From: Pseudomonas tensinigenes
GTDB taxonomy: Bacteria > Pseudomonadota > Gammaproteobacteria > Pseudomonadales > Pseudomonadaceae
DNA: 64,000 nucleotides
Direction: 5' to 3'
NCBI RefSeq assembly: GCF_014268445.2
Contig: NZ_CP077089.1
Span: 2,907,501 to 2,971,500 of the forward strand
A program made the position numbers and the translations under genes. The notes below the pieces were generated by a model. That model was not told the origin of the DNA, did not search any database, and was given only the letters and a program-made list of their open reading frames with translations. Shown in pieces: positions 16,459 to 25,077 of the stretch. Position 1 is the first letter of the stretch. Each line of letters begins with the position of its first letter.

Positions 16459-17468
16459 TGCGACAGGTCATAGCCGTTGATGGCCGTGGCCAGTTGCTCG
16501 ATGCCATCGAACATGCGCAGGCTGGCCTGCATGGCCATGGCGTCAAGAATGATGATGCGGTTGTGCTTTACCGCATCCATGTTGCGTGTGACCGGGTCGC
16601 TGCGCAGGAAGGCGAGTTTCTTTTCGTAGTCGTCAGCGGGGAAGCGTCGACGGTCCATGCGCGCGATGACGAGGAAGGTCGGATTGGCTTTGGCGATGGT
16701 TTCCCAGCCGACCGTTGGCCACTCTTCATCGGACTCCACCACGTTGCGCACGCCGAGGGTGCTGAGCATGAAATCGGGAATGCCTTTGTGCCCGGCCACA
16801 AATGGCTCGATGTCCATTTGTGCGCTGGAAAACCAGACCAGCGCGCTGGCGTCTTTGAGCTGTTTGCCTTGGGCGGTGGCTATCGAACGCGCGAGGCTGG
16901 CCTTGAGTTCATCATTGAGCTGCTGGCCACGCTCCTGCACATCAAAGATCTGCGCCAGTTGGCTCACGCTCTTGTAAATCGTCTCGATGCGAAACGGTGC
17001 GAGCCGCGTACCGTCGGCGCCGACGAGGTTGTCCTTGGCTTCGCAATCGGAGGGCAGCAGATACGTTGGGATTTTCAGTTCATGAAACTGCTCACGGGTG
17101 CCGACCGCGCCTTGCGGGCCGACCATCCATTCCAGCTCGACAGCCACCAGTTCCGGGCGCTTGCCGATCACCGATTCGAAACTCGGCTCGTTGTCGGCCA
17201 GGCGCTGGATCTTGTCGTCCTGCGCTTTGTACTTCGTCAGCACATTGTTGAACCACAGTGAGGTGCCGACGACTTTATCGCTCAGGCCCATGGCGTAGAG
17301 CATTTCCGTGCCGGCCTGGCCGATGGTCACCGTGCGCGTTGGTGCGTGCTGGAAGGTCAGGGTGCTGCCGCAGTTGTCGATCGTCAGCGGATACGCAGTC
17401 GGGGCCGCCTGCGCCATGGCGCAAAGGCTCAGGCCGGTGATGAGGGTGGCAATGCGGGGCAGCAGCAT
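16455..17468 (-). CDS. btuF: Periplasmic binding protein for corrinoid/siderophore-type ABC importer
   Basis: 337 residues from ATG 17468 with GGAG eight bases upstream; the open frame before it spans the riboswitch region and is not used. Signal peptide ends near MAQAAPTAYP (about residue 23). The mature part begins with the FhuD/BtuF-type segment TIGQAGTEMLYAMGLSDKVVG and continues with ELVAVELEW and a long helix. It is longer than the E. coli BtuF (266 residues), so a different corrinoid or a metal chelate is possible, though the riboswitch upstream favours cobalamin. Confidence 0.82.
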   Translation of the reverse strand: MLLPRIATLITGLSLCAMAQAAPTAYPLTIDNCGSTLTFQHAPTRTVTIGQAGTEMLYAMGLSDKVVGTSLWFNNVLTKYKAQDDKIQRLADNEPSFESVIGKRPELVAVELEWMVGPQGAVGTREQFHELKIPTYLLPSDCEAKDNLVGADGTRLAPFRIETIYKSVSQLAQIFDVQERGQQLNDELKASLARSIATAQGKQLKDASALVWFSSAQMDIEPFVAGHKGIPDFMLSTLGVRNVVESDEEWPTVGWETIAKANPTFLVIARMDRRRFPADDYEKKLAFLRSDPVTRNMDAVKHNRIIILDAMAMQASLRMFDGIEQLATAINGYDLSQ

Positions 17469-17617
17469 GGGGCAGTCTCCAGGGGAACCGTACGGGAGCG
17501 GGAGAGTACGGATCGGAAACACACCATCGAACGCGGTCAGGGAAACTGCGCAAGGCCGGTCATCAAAAGAAGAAGTACACGGCACGATGTCCTTCCCGGA
17601 CACCCCGCCGGTTAGTA

Positions 17618-17797
17618 ATCACTGTGTCGGCAGGTCTCCTGACTGATGCGTCATCGCCTTGGCTCCGGCCTTCCCGGGATTTACCCAGTGGCAGTTGTGG
17701 AGCAGGCTCGGCACCTACAGTTGCGGGGGCAGTTCCGATCAATGCTGTGCAAGCACCTCGGATTCCCTGTTAGTCCCCTTCGGGAACCGACGGCGGC
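17618..17797 (-). ncRNA. Cobalamin riboswitch
   Basis: On the minus strand the leader holds the hallmark elements in order: an upstream stem near 17780, CCCCCGCAACTGT (17730-17717 region), the B12-box segment GCCACTGG (about 17692-17685), CGGGAAGGC, and the closing GTCAGGAGACCTGCC (17643-17629). This is the conserved AdoCbl aptamer. It ends about 150 bases before the binding-protein ATG and would repress the operon when B12 is plentiful. Confidence 0.95.
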
Positions 17798-17848
17798 ATG
17801 GTAGTCGATCGAGCCGCTGAAGGGGAGACGAATCTGCCGTGGCGAGGA

Positions 17849-18784
17849 TCAGTGCTGGCTCATCAAACCGTGCAACACGCCTAAACGCAGGCCCGGTTCC
17901 GACGGCAGCATTTGCGCAATGCCGAACACTTTGAACGCCGCCAGCATCAACACCAGACCGGCGGGGAGAATGCTCTGGCGGTGTGGTTGCAGGCCGGCAA
18001 GCTTGAGCTGTTGCACGTTGTTCACTTTCAGCAGAAGTAACGACAGGCGCAGCAGGCCGCCGTAGGTGATGCCGTCCTGACCGAAGTCGTTTAGGCGATT
18101 GGCCTTGAGCACTTTGGCCAGCATGCGCGCAGTGCCGGACGAACCGATGGTTTGCTGCCAGCCCTGAGCACGATAGCGCCGGGCGACCTTTTCAAACTGC
18201 AGGATGGCGAAGCGTTCGGCCTCCTGTAGCGCCCCGGCAGACACGTCACCGCCGCGAAAGAACCGCGTGCTCAACGTGCCGCTGCCGATGGCGATGCTTT
18301 CGGTGAGTAACGGTTGCGAGCCTTGGCCGAGGATCAGCTCGGTTGAGCCGCCGCCGATGTCGACCACCAGGCGCAGGTCTTCAGCGCTTGGCAAGGCGTG
18401 GGTCACGCCGGCATAGACCAGACGCGCTTCTTCATGGCCGCAAATGACGTCGATGGGAAAGCCCAGATGCCGCTCGGCGCTGGCGAGAAACAGCTGCGCA
18501 TTGTCAGCCTCGCGCACCGCGCTGGTTGCCACCGCACGGACTCGGCCGGCCTCGAAACCGCGCAGCTTTTTGCCGAACCGCGCCAATGCTTGCCAGCCGC
18601 GATCCAGTGCCAACGCATCCAGCGCGCCACCGTCAAAACCTTCAGCGAGGCGCACCGGTTCACGCAGGGTTTTCACTTCCTGAATCTGCAAACCCTTTCG
18701 GCTGCGCACCGACTGGCCGATCATCAGGCGAAAGGCATTCGAACCCAGGTCGATGGCGGCAAACAGCGAGGCGTCGTCTTTCAT
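17849..18784 (-). CDS. Ppx/GppA-family phosphatase (short form)
   Basis: 311 residues of the ASKHA-fold Ppx/GppA family. Seen are phosphate loop 1 AAIDLGSNAFRLMIG (residues 9-23), AVATSAVREADN near 107, and phosphate loop 2 VVDIGGGSTELILG near 138. It ends after the phosphatase core, lacking the C-terminal HD-like extension of full-length Ppx (about 500 residues), like other roughly 300-residue pseudomonad forms. It may hydrolyse polyphosphate or pppGpp. A Pho-box-like site with a correctly spaced -10 lies upstream on the same strand, so phosphate control is likely. Confidence 0.87.
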   Translation of the reverse strand: MKDDASLFAAIDLGSNAFRLMIGQSVRSRKGLQIQEVKTLREPVRLAEGFDGGALDALALDRGWQALARFGKKLRGFEAGRVRAVATSAVREADNAQLFLASAERHLGFPIDVICGHEEARLVYAGVTHALPSAEDLRLVVDIGGGSTELILGQGSQPLLTESIAIGSGTLSTRFFRGGDVSAGALQEAERFAILQFEKVARRYRAQGWQQTIGSSGTARMLAKVLKANRLNDFGQDGITYGGLLRLSLLLLKVNNVQQLKLAGLQPHRQSILPAGLVLMLAAFKVFGIAQMLPSEPGLRLGVLHGLMSQH

Positions 18785-18850
18785 GGGAATCCTTGCAGAG
18801 CATCCGTCGCGAGGCTCAAGACGGTTTGCGAGGATTCTGCCGTGATCTTG

Positions 18851-18868
18851 ATGACATCCTGATGACGG
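18851..18868 (-). promoter_or_regulatory. Pho box upstream of ppx/gppA-type gene
   Basis: Read on the minus strand: CCGTCAT-CAGG-ATGTCAT, two 7-base half-sites 11 bases apart, each matching the PhoB consensus CTGTCAT at 6 of 7 positions. Eleven bases further is CAGAAT, a plausible -10. The predicted start would leave a leader of about 40 bases before ATG 18784. Confidence 0.6.
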
Positions 18869-18895
18869 GGCAGGGGCGGTTCAATGAATTTGCGG

Positions 18896-18930
18896 CTGTC
18901 ATGACACTGTCATTATTCGGCGTCTATGCT
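18896..18930 (+). promoter_or_regulatory. Perfect Pho box and -10, plus strand
   Basis: CTGTCAT-GACA-CTGTCAT at 18896-18913 matches both PhoB half-sites at 14 of 14 positions. TATGCT at 18925-18930 follows after 11 bases, the normal Pho-promoter geometry. Transcription would begin near 18937, where no protein gene starts. Confidence 0.7.
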
Positions 18931-18936
18931 GAGGCC

Positions 18937-18989
18937 AATACATCGCGTGTTCTTAAAGTTTTTGCTGCCGGTTTTGGCAGCTTTTTTTT
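18937..18989 (+). ncRNA. Candidate PhoB-dependent small RNA (about 50 nt)
   Basis: Predicted from the Pho promoter at 18896-18930 and the terminator at 18964-18989: about 27 single-stranded bases followed by a GCTGCC/GGCAGC hairpin and eight T residues. There is no open frame of useful size. The next plus-strand gene is several kilobases away, so the terminator belongs to this transcript. Not recognised as a known RNA. Confidence 0.45.
18964..18989 (+). terminator. Rho-independent terminator
   Basis: Stem GCTGCC / GGCAGC with loop GGTTTT, followed by eight T residues (18982-18989). The T-run polarity shows it acts on plus-strand transcription. Confidence 0.8.
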
Positions 18990-19007
18990 GCCTGCGATTT
19001 GGCTGTT

Positions 19008-19038
19008 GATCGTTCCCACGCAGAGCGTGGGAATGATC
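19008..19038. repeat. GATCGTTCCCACGC-type palindromic repeat, single arm
   Basis: GATCGTTCCCACGC followed by AGAGCGTGGGAATGATC: one hairpin unit of the family that appears as about 100-bp double units at 56.06 and 56.85 kb. It lies 16 bases past the end of phnX. Confidence 0.85.
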
Positions 19039-19054
19039 AGGGGCAGGGGGCTAC

Positions 19055-19882
19055 TCAGCAGGCTTGCGGGGTTTCGCCCCGGGCCAGGCGCGCATTGATG
19101 TCTTCGATTACCTCGGGCAACTCGGCGATGGTGTCGATCAGATAATGCGGGCGCGAGGGGGCGAACATCTTGCCGATCCGCGCACGTTCTTCCGCCAGTC
19201 GATCCGACGGCAACGCCTTGTATTGCTCATAGCTCAGGCCCAGTGCGTTGCCGGAACAGGTCAACGCCACCGTCCACATACCGGCGGCGCGCCCTTCGAG
19301 AATCCCCGGCCAGGTGTCGTCGACCTTGACGCAAGCTGCCACGTCATTAATGCCCAAGGCAATCACGTTAGCCAAGGCCTGCGCCGGATAGGGCCGGCCA
19401 TTCGGCACTTCATCGGTGGCCACGACATGATCGGCGACATAGCCATTTTCCCGCGCCAGTTCGACGACCTTGGCCATCACCACCGCCGGATAACCGGAGC
19501 ACGAACCGATTTTCAAACCCTTGTCACGCAACGCCGCAATCGCCTCAAGCGCACCCGGTATCAGCGCCGAATGCAGGGCGATTTTCTCGATTTGTAACGG
19601 CATGAAGCGCTCGTAGATCGCCGTGACATCGTCGTCACTCGGCAAGCGATCAAACGCTGCACGATAACGCTCGGCAATCTGTGGCAAGTTGCACAAGGTG
19701 CGGATGTGATCCCACTTGCCCATGCCCATTGGCCCGCGCGCTTCTTCCAGCGACACCGCGACGCCAAACTCGGCAAAGGCTTCGACGAAGATTTGCGTTG
19801 GCGCAAACGAGCCGAAATCGACAACGGTGCCGGCCCAGTCAAGGATCGCGGCTTGCAGGTGAGTCGGTTGTTGGTACTGCAT
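19055..19882 (-). CDS. phnX: Phosphonoacetaldehyde hydrolase (phosphonatase)
   Basis: 275 residues of the HAD superfamily. The nucleophile motif is [12 protein letters not shown] (about residues 14-25), with Trp-Ala in place of the usual Asp-Gly region as in PhnX; the cap domain holds the GMGKWDHI segment whose lysine forms the Schiff base. [19 protein letters not shown] and [10 protein letters not shown] are the remaining HAD motifs. It cleaves phosphonoacetaldehyde to acetaldehyde and phosphate. Start at ATG 19882 with GGAGA six bases upstream; a TTG two codons earlier is rejected. Last gene of the phosphonate cluster; no PhnW transaminase is encoded nearby. Confidence 0.93.
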   Translation of the reverse strand: MQYQQPTHLQAAILDWAGTVVDFGSFAPTQIFVEAFAEFGVAVSLEEARGPMGMGKWDHIRTLCNLPQIAERYRAAFDRLPSDDDVTAIYERFMPLQIEKIALHSALIPGALEAIAALRDKGLKIGSCSGYPAVVMAKVVELARENGYVADHVVATDEVPNGRPYPAQALANVIALGINDVAACVKVDDTWPGILEGRAAGMWTVALTCSGNALGLSYEQYKALPSDRLAEERARIGKMFAPSRPHYLIDTIAELPEVIEDINARLARGETPQAC

Positions 19883-19955
19883 GGTCAATCTCCGTTTTCA
19901 GGTAAGCGTGGGCCGTCCCTCGGCAATGAGGTAGGCGGTCAAGGGTCAGTGCTGA

Positions 19956-20825
19956 TCAGGTCAGCGGTGGATTCGCATCAAACAGTTCGGCAATTACTGG
20001 CCGGTTCCTGCGGATGCCGAGGCAGCACAGGTGGTATTCGATAAAGAACGGGTGATCGACAAAGGTGATCGGCGTGGTGCCGGGTGTTTCGGCGTACTCG
20101 ACCGCCGAGACAAACCCGATGCCGATGCCCTTGACGATGGCGTGGACGATGGCTTCGCGGCTGTTGAGTTGCATGACGCAATCGAGCTCGATATCGAGGC
20201 GCTTGCAGCTTTCTTCCACCAGTTGTCGGGTGCGCGCACTTTGCTCGCGCATCACCCATTTCTCGCGGCTGATTTCGCTGATGTGAACCTGCGACTGACC
20301 GGCCCAGGGATGGTCATCGCGGACCACGGCGATGATCGGATAACGGTGGTACAGCCGCGTGTTGAAGCGCTCATCGAATTCCGACAAAGCCAGAATCGCC
20401 ACGTCGATATCGAAGTTGAATAACCGCGCCAGGGTGTCCTTTTCCGAAGAAAACGAAGTTTCCAACTCGATGTCCGGATGGCGCTGCATCAGCTCATAGG
20501 TCAGGTTCATCGCAATCGGCGGCGACACCGCTCCGAGGCGCAACATGCCGGTTTTGCGCTGCTTAAAGCTCTGCAACAGTTGCACGGCTTCATCCTCCTG
20601 ACCGAACAGACCCTGAGTGATCGCATAGAGCTTGTGTCCGGCTGCGCTCATTTCGATGTAGCGGCCACGGCGATGGAACAGCTCCACCGAGAAGGTGTTC
20701 TCCAGCGCGTTGACCTGCTCGCTGACGGTCGGCTGACCGACGCAGAGGTACTCCGCCGCGAGGGTGAAACTCCCGGTCTTGGCCACCGCATGAAACGAAC
20801 GCAACCACTTGTGATACTGGTACAT
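19956..20825 (-). CDS. LysR-family regulator of the phosphonate cluster
   Basis: 289 residues. N-terminal winged helix (FHAVAKTGSFTLAAEYL, then QPTVSEQVNALE) and a substrate-binding domain beginning near GMLRLGAVSP. It lies between the MFS gene (10-bp gap) and phnX, inside the operon rather than divergent from it. ATG 20825 opens the conserved MYQYHKWLRSF. It shares layout and several words (VELFHRRGR, VGxxxP) with the second LysR gene at 26050, suggesting paralogues. Effector is probably a phosphonate or its aldehyde; inference. Confidence 0.85.
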   Translation of the reverse strand: MYQYHKWLRSFHAVAKTGSFTLAAEYLCVGQPTVSEQVNALENTFSVELFHRRGRYIEMSAAGHKLYAITQGLFGQEDEAVQLLQSFKQRKTGMLRLGAVSPPIAMNLTYELMQRHPDIELETSFSSEKDTLARLFNFDIDVAILALSEFDERFNTRLYHRYPIIAVVRDDHPWAGQSQVHISEISREKWVMREQSARTRQLVEESCKRLDIELDCVMQLNSREAIVHAIVKGIGIGFVSAVEYAETPGTTPITFVDHPFFIEYHLCCLGIRRNRPVIAELFDANPPLT

Positions 20826-20835
20826 GCAAGCCCCG

Positions 20836-22131
20836 TCAGCGTCGAATGAACAATGCCACTGCCGCACTGCACAGGCAGGCGCTGGTGACCACTATGAAGA
20901 TCAGAGACGTATTTGCCGTGGTGTCAAGCAGACGCCCGATCAGTGGCTCGGCCAGGCCGGCGAACAGGTAGGAGGAAAAGTTCATGATCCCGGTCGCCGT
21001 ACCGGCGCGTTTGGCCCCGACCAGATCCGGGCACAGTGCCCAGAAACTCGAGGCCGGGCCGTAGACGAAGAAGCCGCAAAGGAACAGGGCAATCAGGCCG
21101 ATGATGCTGTGTGGCGGCAGGCTCCACATCCACAGGCTGGTGGCGGCGCCGAGGAACATATAGAGCATGATCGCCAGATAGCGCTTGGAGCCGAACAACT
21201 TGTCCGATACCCAGCCGTTGCTCAACGCACCCACCGCCATACCGACGGGGAGGGCGACGGTGATCCATTTCGGATCGATCATGCCGTCACCGCTTTTCCA
21301 GTCAGCGCCGAGAAAGTGCACCGGTACCCAAACGATCAAGCCGTAGCGCGCCGCGTTTTGAAAGCCCAGTGACAGCGCGGCGATCAGCAAACGAGGATTC
21401 TTCAGCACCGCTTTATAGCGTTGCGCCGAGGACTCGACTTCGCCCTGTGCGGCTTCCTGATGCTTGTCGTCGGCGTTGGCCACACCCGTATCGCCCACCG
21501 GCTCGAAGCCCAGGTCCTGTGGCCGTTCGCGGGCAACCAGATAGAAAATGATCCCGCCGGCGAGCATCAGCAGCACTGGCAAACGGAAGATCCAGCGCCA
21601 TTCCAGTTGCAGCACTTCGAGCACGACGATGGAAGTGACGTACGACAGAATCGACGCGCAACCGGCGGCGAAAGTGTAGAAGCCATAGACCTTGCCGCGC
21701 TCGCCCGCCGCCCACCAATTGGCAATCAACCGACCGCCCGGCGCCCAGCCCAAGGCCTGAAAGTAGCCGTTGACGCCCCACGGCAGAATCAGGCTGGTGA
21801 AACCGCTGGCAAAACTGGTCAGCCAGTTGGCACCGCAGGACAGCACCGCACCCAGCGTCATGATGCGCCGGCCACCGAATTTGTCGGCGAGGTTGCCGTT
21901 GATCGCCTGGCCAATCGCGTAGGCCCAGAGCATCGCCGCAGAAGCCCAGCCGAGGGTTTCCTTGCTCAGGCCGAACTCGGCCTGAATCCCCGGAATGGCA
22001 AAACCGAAGGTCTGCCGACCGGTGTAGAAAAACAGGTAACAGAACATCGCCGCCAGCAGCATGCGCCACTGGGCGACCCGGAACGAGGCGGAACGGACGG
22101 CGAGACCAGGCATTGTTTCGGCACGATTCAT
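20836..22131 (-). CDS. MFS organophosphate-type carrier
   Basis: 431 residues with about twelve membrane helices. The N-terminal helix FCYLFFYTGRQTFGFAIPG and the NGNLADKFGGRR loop resemble the GlpT/UhpT organophosphate:phosphate antiporter group. ATG 22131 has AAGGAAAAG upstream; the earlier open frame is not used. Its place between the alcohol dehydrogenase and LysR genes suggests uptake of a phosphonate, complementing the ABC importer, or export of a product. Specificity cannot be read from sequence. Confidence 0.82.
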   Translation of the reverse strand: MNRAETMPGLAVRSASFRVAQWRMLLAAMFCYLFFYTGRQTFGFAIPGIQAEFGLSKETLGWASAAMLWAYAIGQAINGNLADKFGGRRIMTLGAVLSCGANWLTSFASGFTSLILPWGVNGYFQALGWAPGGRLIANWWAAGERGKVYGFYTFAAGCASILSYVTSIVVLEVLQLEWRWIFRLPVLLMLAGGIIFYLVARERPQDLGFEPVGDTGVANADDKHQEAAQGEVESSAQRYKAVLKNPRLLIAALSLGFQNAARYGLIVWVPVHFLGADWKSGDGMIDPKWITVALPVGMAVGALSNGWVSDKLFGSKRYLAIMLYMFLGAATSLWMWSLPPHSIIGLIALFLCGFFVYGPASSFWALCPDLVGAKRAGTATGIMNFSSYLFAGLAEPLIGRLLDTTANTSLIFIVVTSACLCSAAVALFIRR

Positions 22132-22262
22132 GATCTTTTCCTTATTGTTGTGGAGTCCCGCCGTTTGTCGTCGGCGGGTGCACTCTTTTTCGGTGCGACA
22201 GGAAATCACCGCAGCGTTGTACGCCGCCGGCTGTGCTTGGGTCGTTCAGTTTTCGGGCGACG

Positions 22263-23354
22263 TCAGGCGGCTTGCGAACCAATGAAGTTTTTGCCGCGCG
22301 CGCCCTGCATCGCGAGGTGGATGATGGCTTCGGCGTCCTTGGCCGAGACGCCGTAATCGGCAAACTCGGTCTTCACCCCGAGGCTGTGCAGGAACTCGCG
22401 CAACTGCTGTTGGGCTTTGCCCTGGTCCGCGCCGAATACCCGTTGCAAGGTACGGTCGCGCGTGGCGTCCTGGCCCCAGGCCAAACCCAATACCAGCGGC
22501 AAGGTGAAGGAGCAGGCGATGCCGTGGGGCAAGCCGTGGCGCAAGGTCATTTCATAGGAAATCGAATGCGCCAGTGCGGTTTTGGTGTTGGAAAACGCCA
22601 ACCCGGCCTTGAGCGCAGCGAGTGCCATGCGGCTGCGCAATTCGTGACTGGAGAGGTCTTTGTGCAGGCGCGGCAGACATTCGAGGATGTCCTCGATCGC
22701 GGAAATGGCAAAGGTGTCCGAGACCGGGTTGGCGTTGACATTCCAGATCGCCTCCAGCGCGTGCGACAGCGCATCGAGACCGGTGGACACGGTGACACTG
22801 GCCGGCACGGTGAGCATCAGTTGCGGGTCGATGATCGCCACCCGAGGCCAGGTGCAGTCCAGGTGCAGCGAGTATTTCTTCTGGCTGGCGCTGTCCCAGA
22901 TCGTCGCCCACGGCGTGACTTCGCTGCCGGTGCCGGCGGTGGTCGGCGCGGCGATCAGTTGTTTGCAACGGGCCGGGGTGAACGGTTTGCCGCTGGACAG
23001 CAGGCTCAACAGTTCATCGAAGCGGCCGGATTCGGTGCCGACGATCAACGCCTTTGCGGTATCGATGGCGCTGCCGCCACCCACGGCGAGGACCACGTCA
23101 CAGTCGCCGGCGTGCTGCCAGAAGTGCTCGTAAGTGTTGCGCAGGTGGGCGACGTCGGGGTTGGGCTGGACGTCTTCGACAATGTAGATCAGGCGCTCGC
23201 CGAGCAAGGCTTGCAGGCGATCGACCAGCCCCAGCCCACGCGCTTCGGGAAAGGTAACGAGGGCCACGGTCTGCTGCTCGGTGATGGCGGCGAGGTCTTG
23301 CAGGCTGCCCCAGCCGAAGCGGGTATCGACGGGGTTCTGAAAACGGGCAGTCAT
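22263..23354 (-). CDS. Iron-type alcohol dehydrogenase, phosphonoacetaldehyde reductase-like
   Basis: 363 residues of the group III (Fe) alcohol dehydrogenase family. The NAD(P)-binding GGGSAIDTAK is near residue 97, and APTTAGTGSEVTPWAT near 140. The metal ligands appear in order as the Asp in STGLDALSHALEA with its His, then HSISYEMTLRHGLPHGIA. Phosphonoacetaldehyde reductases of phosphonate biosynthesis belong here. In this catabolic cluster, next to phnX and without phnW, the likely direction is oxidation of 2-hydroxyethylphosphonate to phosphonoacetaldehyde. That direction is inference. Confidence 0.8.
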   Translation of the reverse strand: MTARFQNPVDTRFGWGSLQDLAAITEQQTVALVTFPEARGLGLVDRLQALLGERLIYIVEDVQPNPDVAHLRNTYEHFWQHAGDCDVVLAVGGGSAIDTAKALIVGTESGRFDELLSLLSSGKPFTPARCKQLIAAPTTAGTGSEVTPWATIWDSASQKKYSLHLDCTWPRVAIIDPQLMLTVPASVTVSTGLDALSHALEAIWNVNANPVSDTFAISAIEDILECLPRLHKDLSSHELRSRMALAALKAGLAFSNTKTALAHSISYEMTLRHGLPHGIACSFTLPLVLGLAWGQDATRDRTLQRVFGADQGKAQQQLREFLHSLGVKTEFADYGVSAKDAEAIIHLAMQGARGKNFIGSQAA

Positions 23355-23464
23355 GGTGGATCCTTCTTATTGTTGTCGTGTGGCCACATACTCGATGGCG
23401 GTCGACAACGGTACAAATCGATAAATCGCAGGTTTGAATCGGCTCAGCCGATAGCAGCTTTACG

Positions 23465-24283
23465 CTAGTGCGCCGAACCGCTCTGGATCGCCGCGCGCAG
23501 GCGGCTGGAGATGGCGTCGGCGACAATCACCATGAAGGTGATGACGATGATGCAGGTCGCGGTTTCCTGGTATTTGAACAACTTCAGGCTACTCACCAGT
23601 TCGAATCCCAGGCCGCCGGCACCGACCATGCCCAGCACGGTGGCCGAGCGCAGATTGACTTCGAAGCGGTACAGAATCACCGCAATCCACGCCGTGATGA
23701 CCTGCGGTAAAACGCCAAACACGATCACCTGCAACGGCCGCGCCCCGGTCGCTTGCAGCGCTTCAATCGGGCCTTGATCAATCTCTTCGATGCTCTCGGC
23801 GAAGAACTTGCCGAGCATGCCCAGGCCATGCAGTGCCAGCGCTAACACGCCGGGAAACGGGCCGAGGCCGACGGCTGAAACGAAAATCAGCGCGAGGATC
23901 AGTTCGTTGATGCTGCGGGTGAAATTCAGCGCCTGACGGGTGGCGTGAAACACCCAGCGATTGCGGCTCAGATTGCGCGCGGCGAGAAACGACAGCGGAA
24001 TCGCCAGCAACACCCCGAGCAGGGTGCCCCAGATGGCGATCTGCAAGGTCTCCACCGCTGGCGCGAGCAGACGCGGCAGGATGCTCAGATCCGGCGGGAA
24101 GGTGCGCGAGAGAAAGTCACCAATCTGCGGCAATCCCGCTGCCAGTTCACCGAGGCTGAGTTGCGCACCTTGCGCGCTCCAGTTCAGCGTCCACAGCACG
24201 ATCAGGACGACGGCGCCGGTGGTCAGCCAACCGCGTGTGCCACGGGGCCGCTCGCCGACCCACTGATAGTTTTGCGATGTCAT
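23465..24283 (-). CDS. phnE: Phosphonate ABC permease PhnE
   Basis: 272 residues with five to six membrane helices and the ABC coupling segment ALHGLGMLGKFFAESIEEID near residue 155, as in PhnE. It starts at ATG 24283, two bases after the PhnC stop. It forms the inner-membrane channel of the phosphonate importer. A 110-bp gap separates it from the downstream alcohol dehydrogenase. Confidence 0.9.
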   Translation of the reverse strand: MTSQNYQWVGERPRGTRGWLTTGAVVLIVLWTLNWSAQGAQLSLGELAAGLPQIGDFLSRTFPPDLSILPRLLAPAVETLQIAIWGTLLGVLLAIPLSFLAARNLSRNRWVFHATRQALNFTRSINELILALIFVSAVGLGPFPGVLALALHGLGMLGKFFAESIEEIDQGPIEALQATGARPLQVIVFGVLPQVITAWIAVILYRFEVNLRSATVLGMVGAGGLGFELVSSLKLFKYQETATCIIVITFMVIVADAISSRLRAAIQSGSAH

Positions 24284-24285
24284 GC

Positions 24286-25077
24286 TCAGGCCCTCGAGGC
24301 AGTGCGGTAGGACAGGGTGGGCGTGGGCACGTCAGCAGAGGATTGCGCCGATTGCCCCGGATAGATTCGCGCCAGATCGGCGTCGGTGATGCTCGACGCG
24401 TTGCCATCGAACACCAGGCTGCCGTGAGCAAGGCCGACCACACGGTCGCCGAACTCGCGGGCGTATTCGACCTGATGCAGATTGCACAGCACGGTGATGC
24501 CCAGTTCGCGGGTGGCATCGCGCAGGTATTGCAGCACCAGTCGCGCGGTTTTCGGGTCGAGGCTGGCAATCGGTTCATCGGCCAGAATCACCTGCGGCCG
24601 CTGCGCCAAGGCGCGGGCAATACCTACGCGCTGCTTCTGCCCGCCAGACAACGAATCGGTACGCTCACCGGCCTTGTGCGCCAGCTCGACGCGCTCCAGG
24701 CATTGCATCGCCAGCGCCACATCCTCACGGCGGAACAGTTGCAGAATCGAGGCGAGGGTGCCGACGGAACCGAGGCGGCCGGTCAGCACATTCTTCAAAA
24801 CGCTTAAGCGCGGCACCACGTTGTGGTGCTGAAAAATCATCGCCACTTCACGGCGCAGAACGCTGGTGTCAGGGCAGGCGAGGGCATCGATACCGGCGAC
24901 ATTCAGCGTGCCGCTGTCGGCCTGCGCCAGACGATTGATGCAACGCAGCAAGGTCGATTTACCGGCGCCCGACTGACCGAGCACCACGACGAATTCGCCC
25001 GCAGCGACTTCCAGGTCGATGCCGCGCAACACTGGGTTGCTGCCGTAGTGTTTGGTCAGTTGGCGGATGCTGATCAT
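24286..25077 (-). CDS. phnC: Phosphonate ABC ATPase PhnC
   Basis: 263 residues. Walker A LGQSGAGKST (about residue 33), signature LSGGQKQRVGIARAL, Walker B VILADEPIASLDP and the switch histidine in LCNLHQVEYA are all intact. N-terminal ISIRQLTKHYGSNPVLRGIDL is typical of PhnC. The ATG at 25077 overlaps the phnD stop as ATGA, giving translational coupling within phnDCE. Confidence 0.92.
   Translation of the reverse strand: MISIRQLTKHYGSNPVLRGIDLEVAAGEFVVVLGQSGAGKSTLLRCINRLAQADSGTLNVAGIDALACPDTSVLRREVAMIFQHHNVVPRLSVLKNVLTGRLGSVGTLASILQLFRREDVALAMQCLERVELAHKAGERTDSLSGGQKQRVGIARALAQRPQVILADEPIASLDPKTARLVLQYLRDATRELGITVLCNLHQVEYAREFGDRVVGLAHGSLVFDGNASSITDADLARIYPGQSAQSSADVPTPTLSYRTASRA

Noticed and set aside
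16455..17603. Longer N-terminus for the corrinoid-binding protein
   Set aside because: Positions above 17468 are leader sequence below the riboswitch; the ATG at 17468 has a ribosome site and opens a signal peptide.
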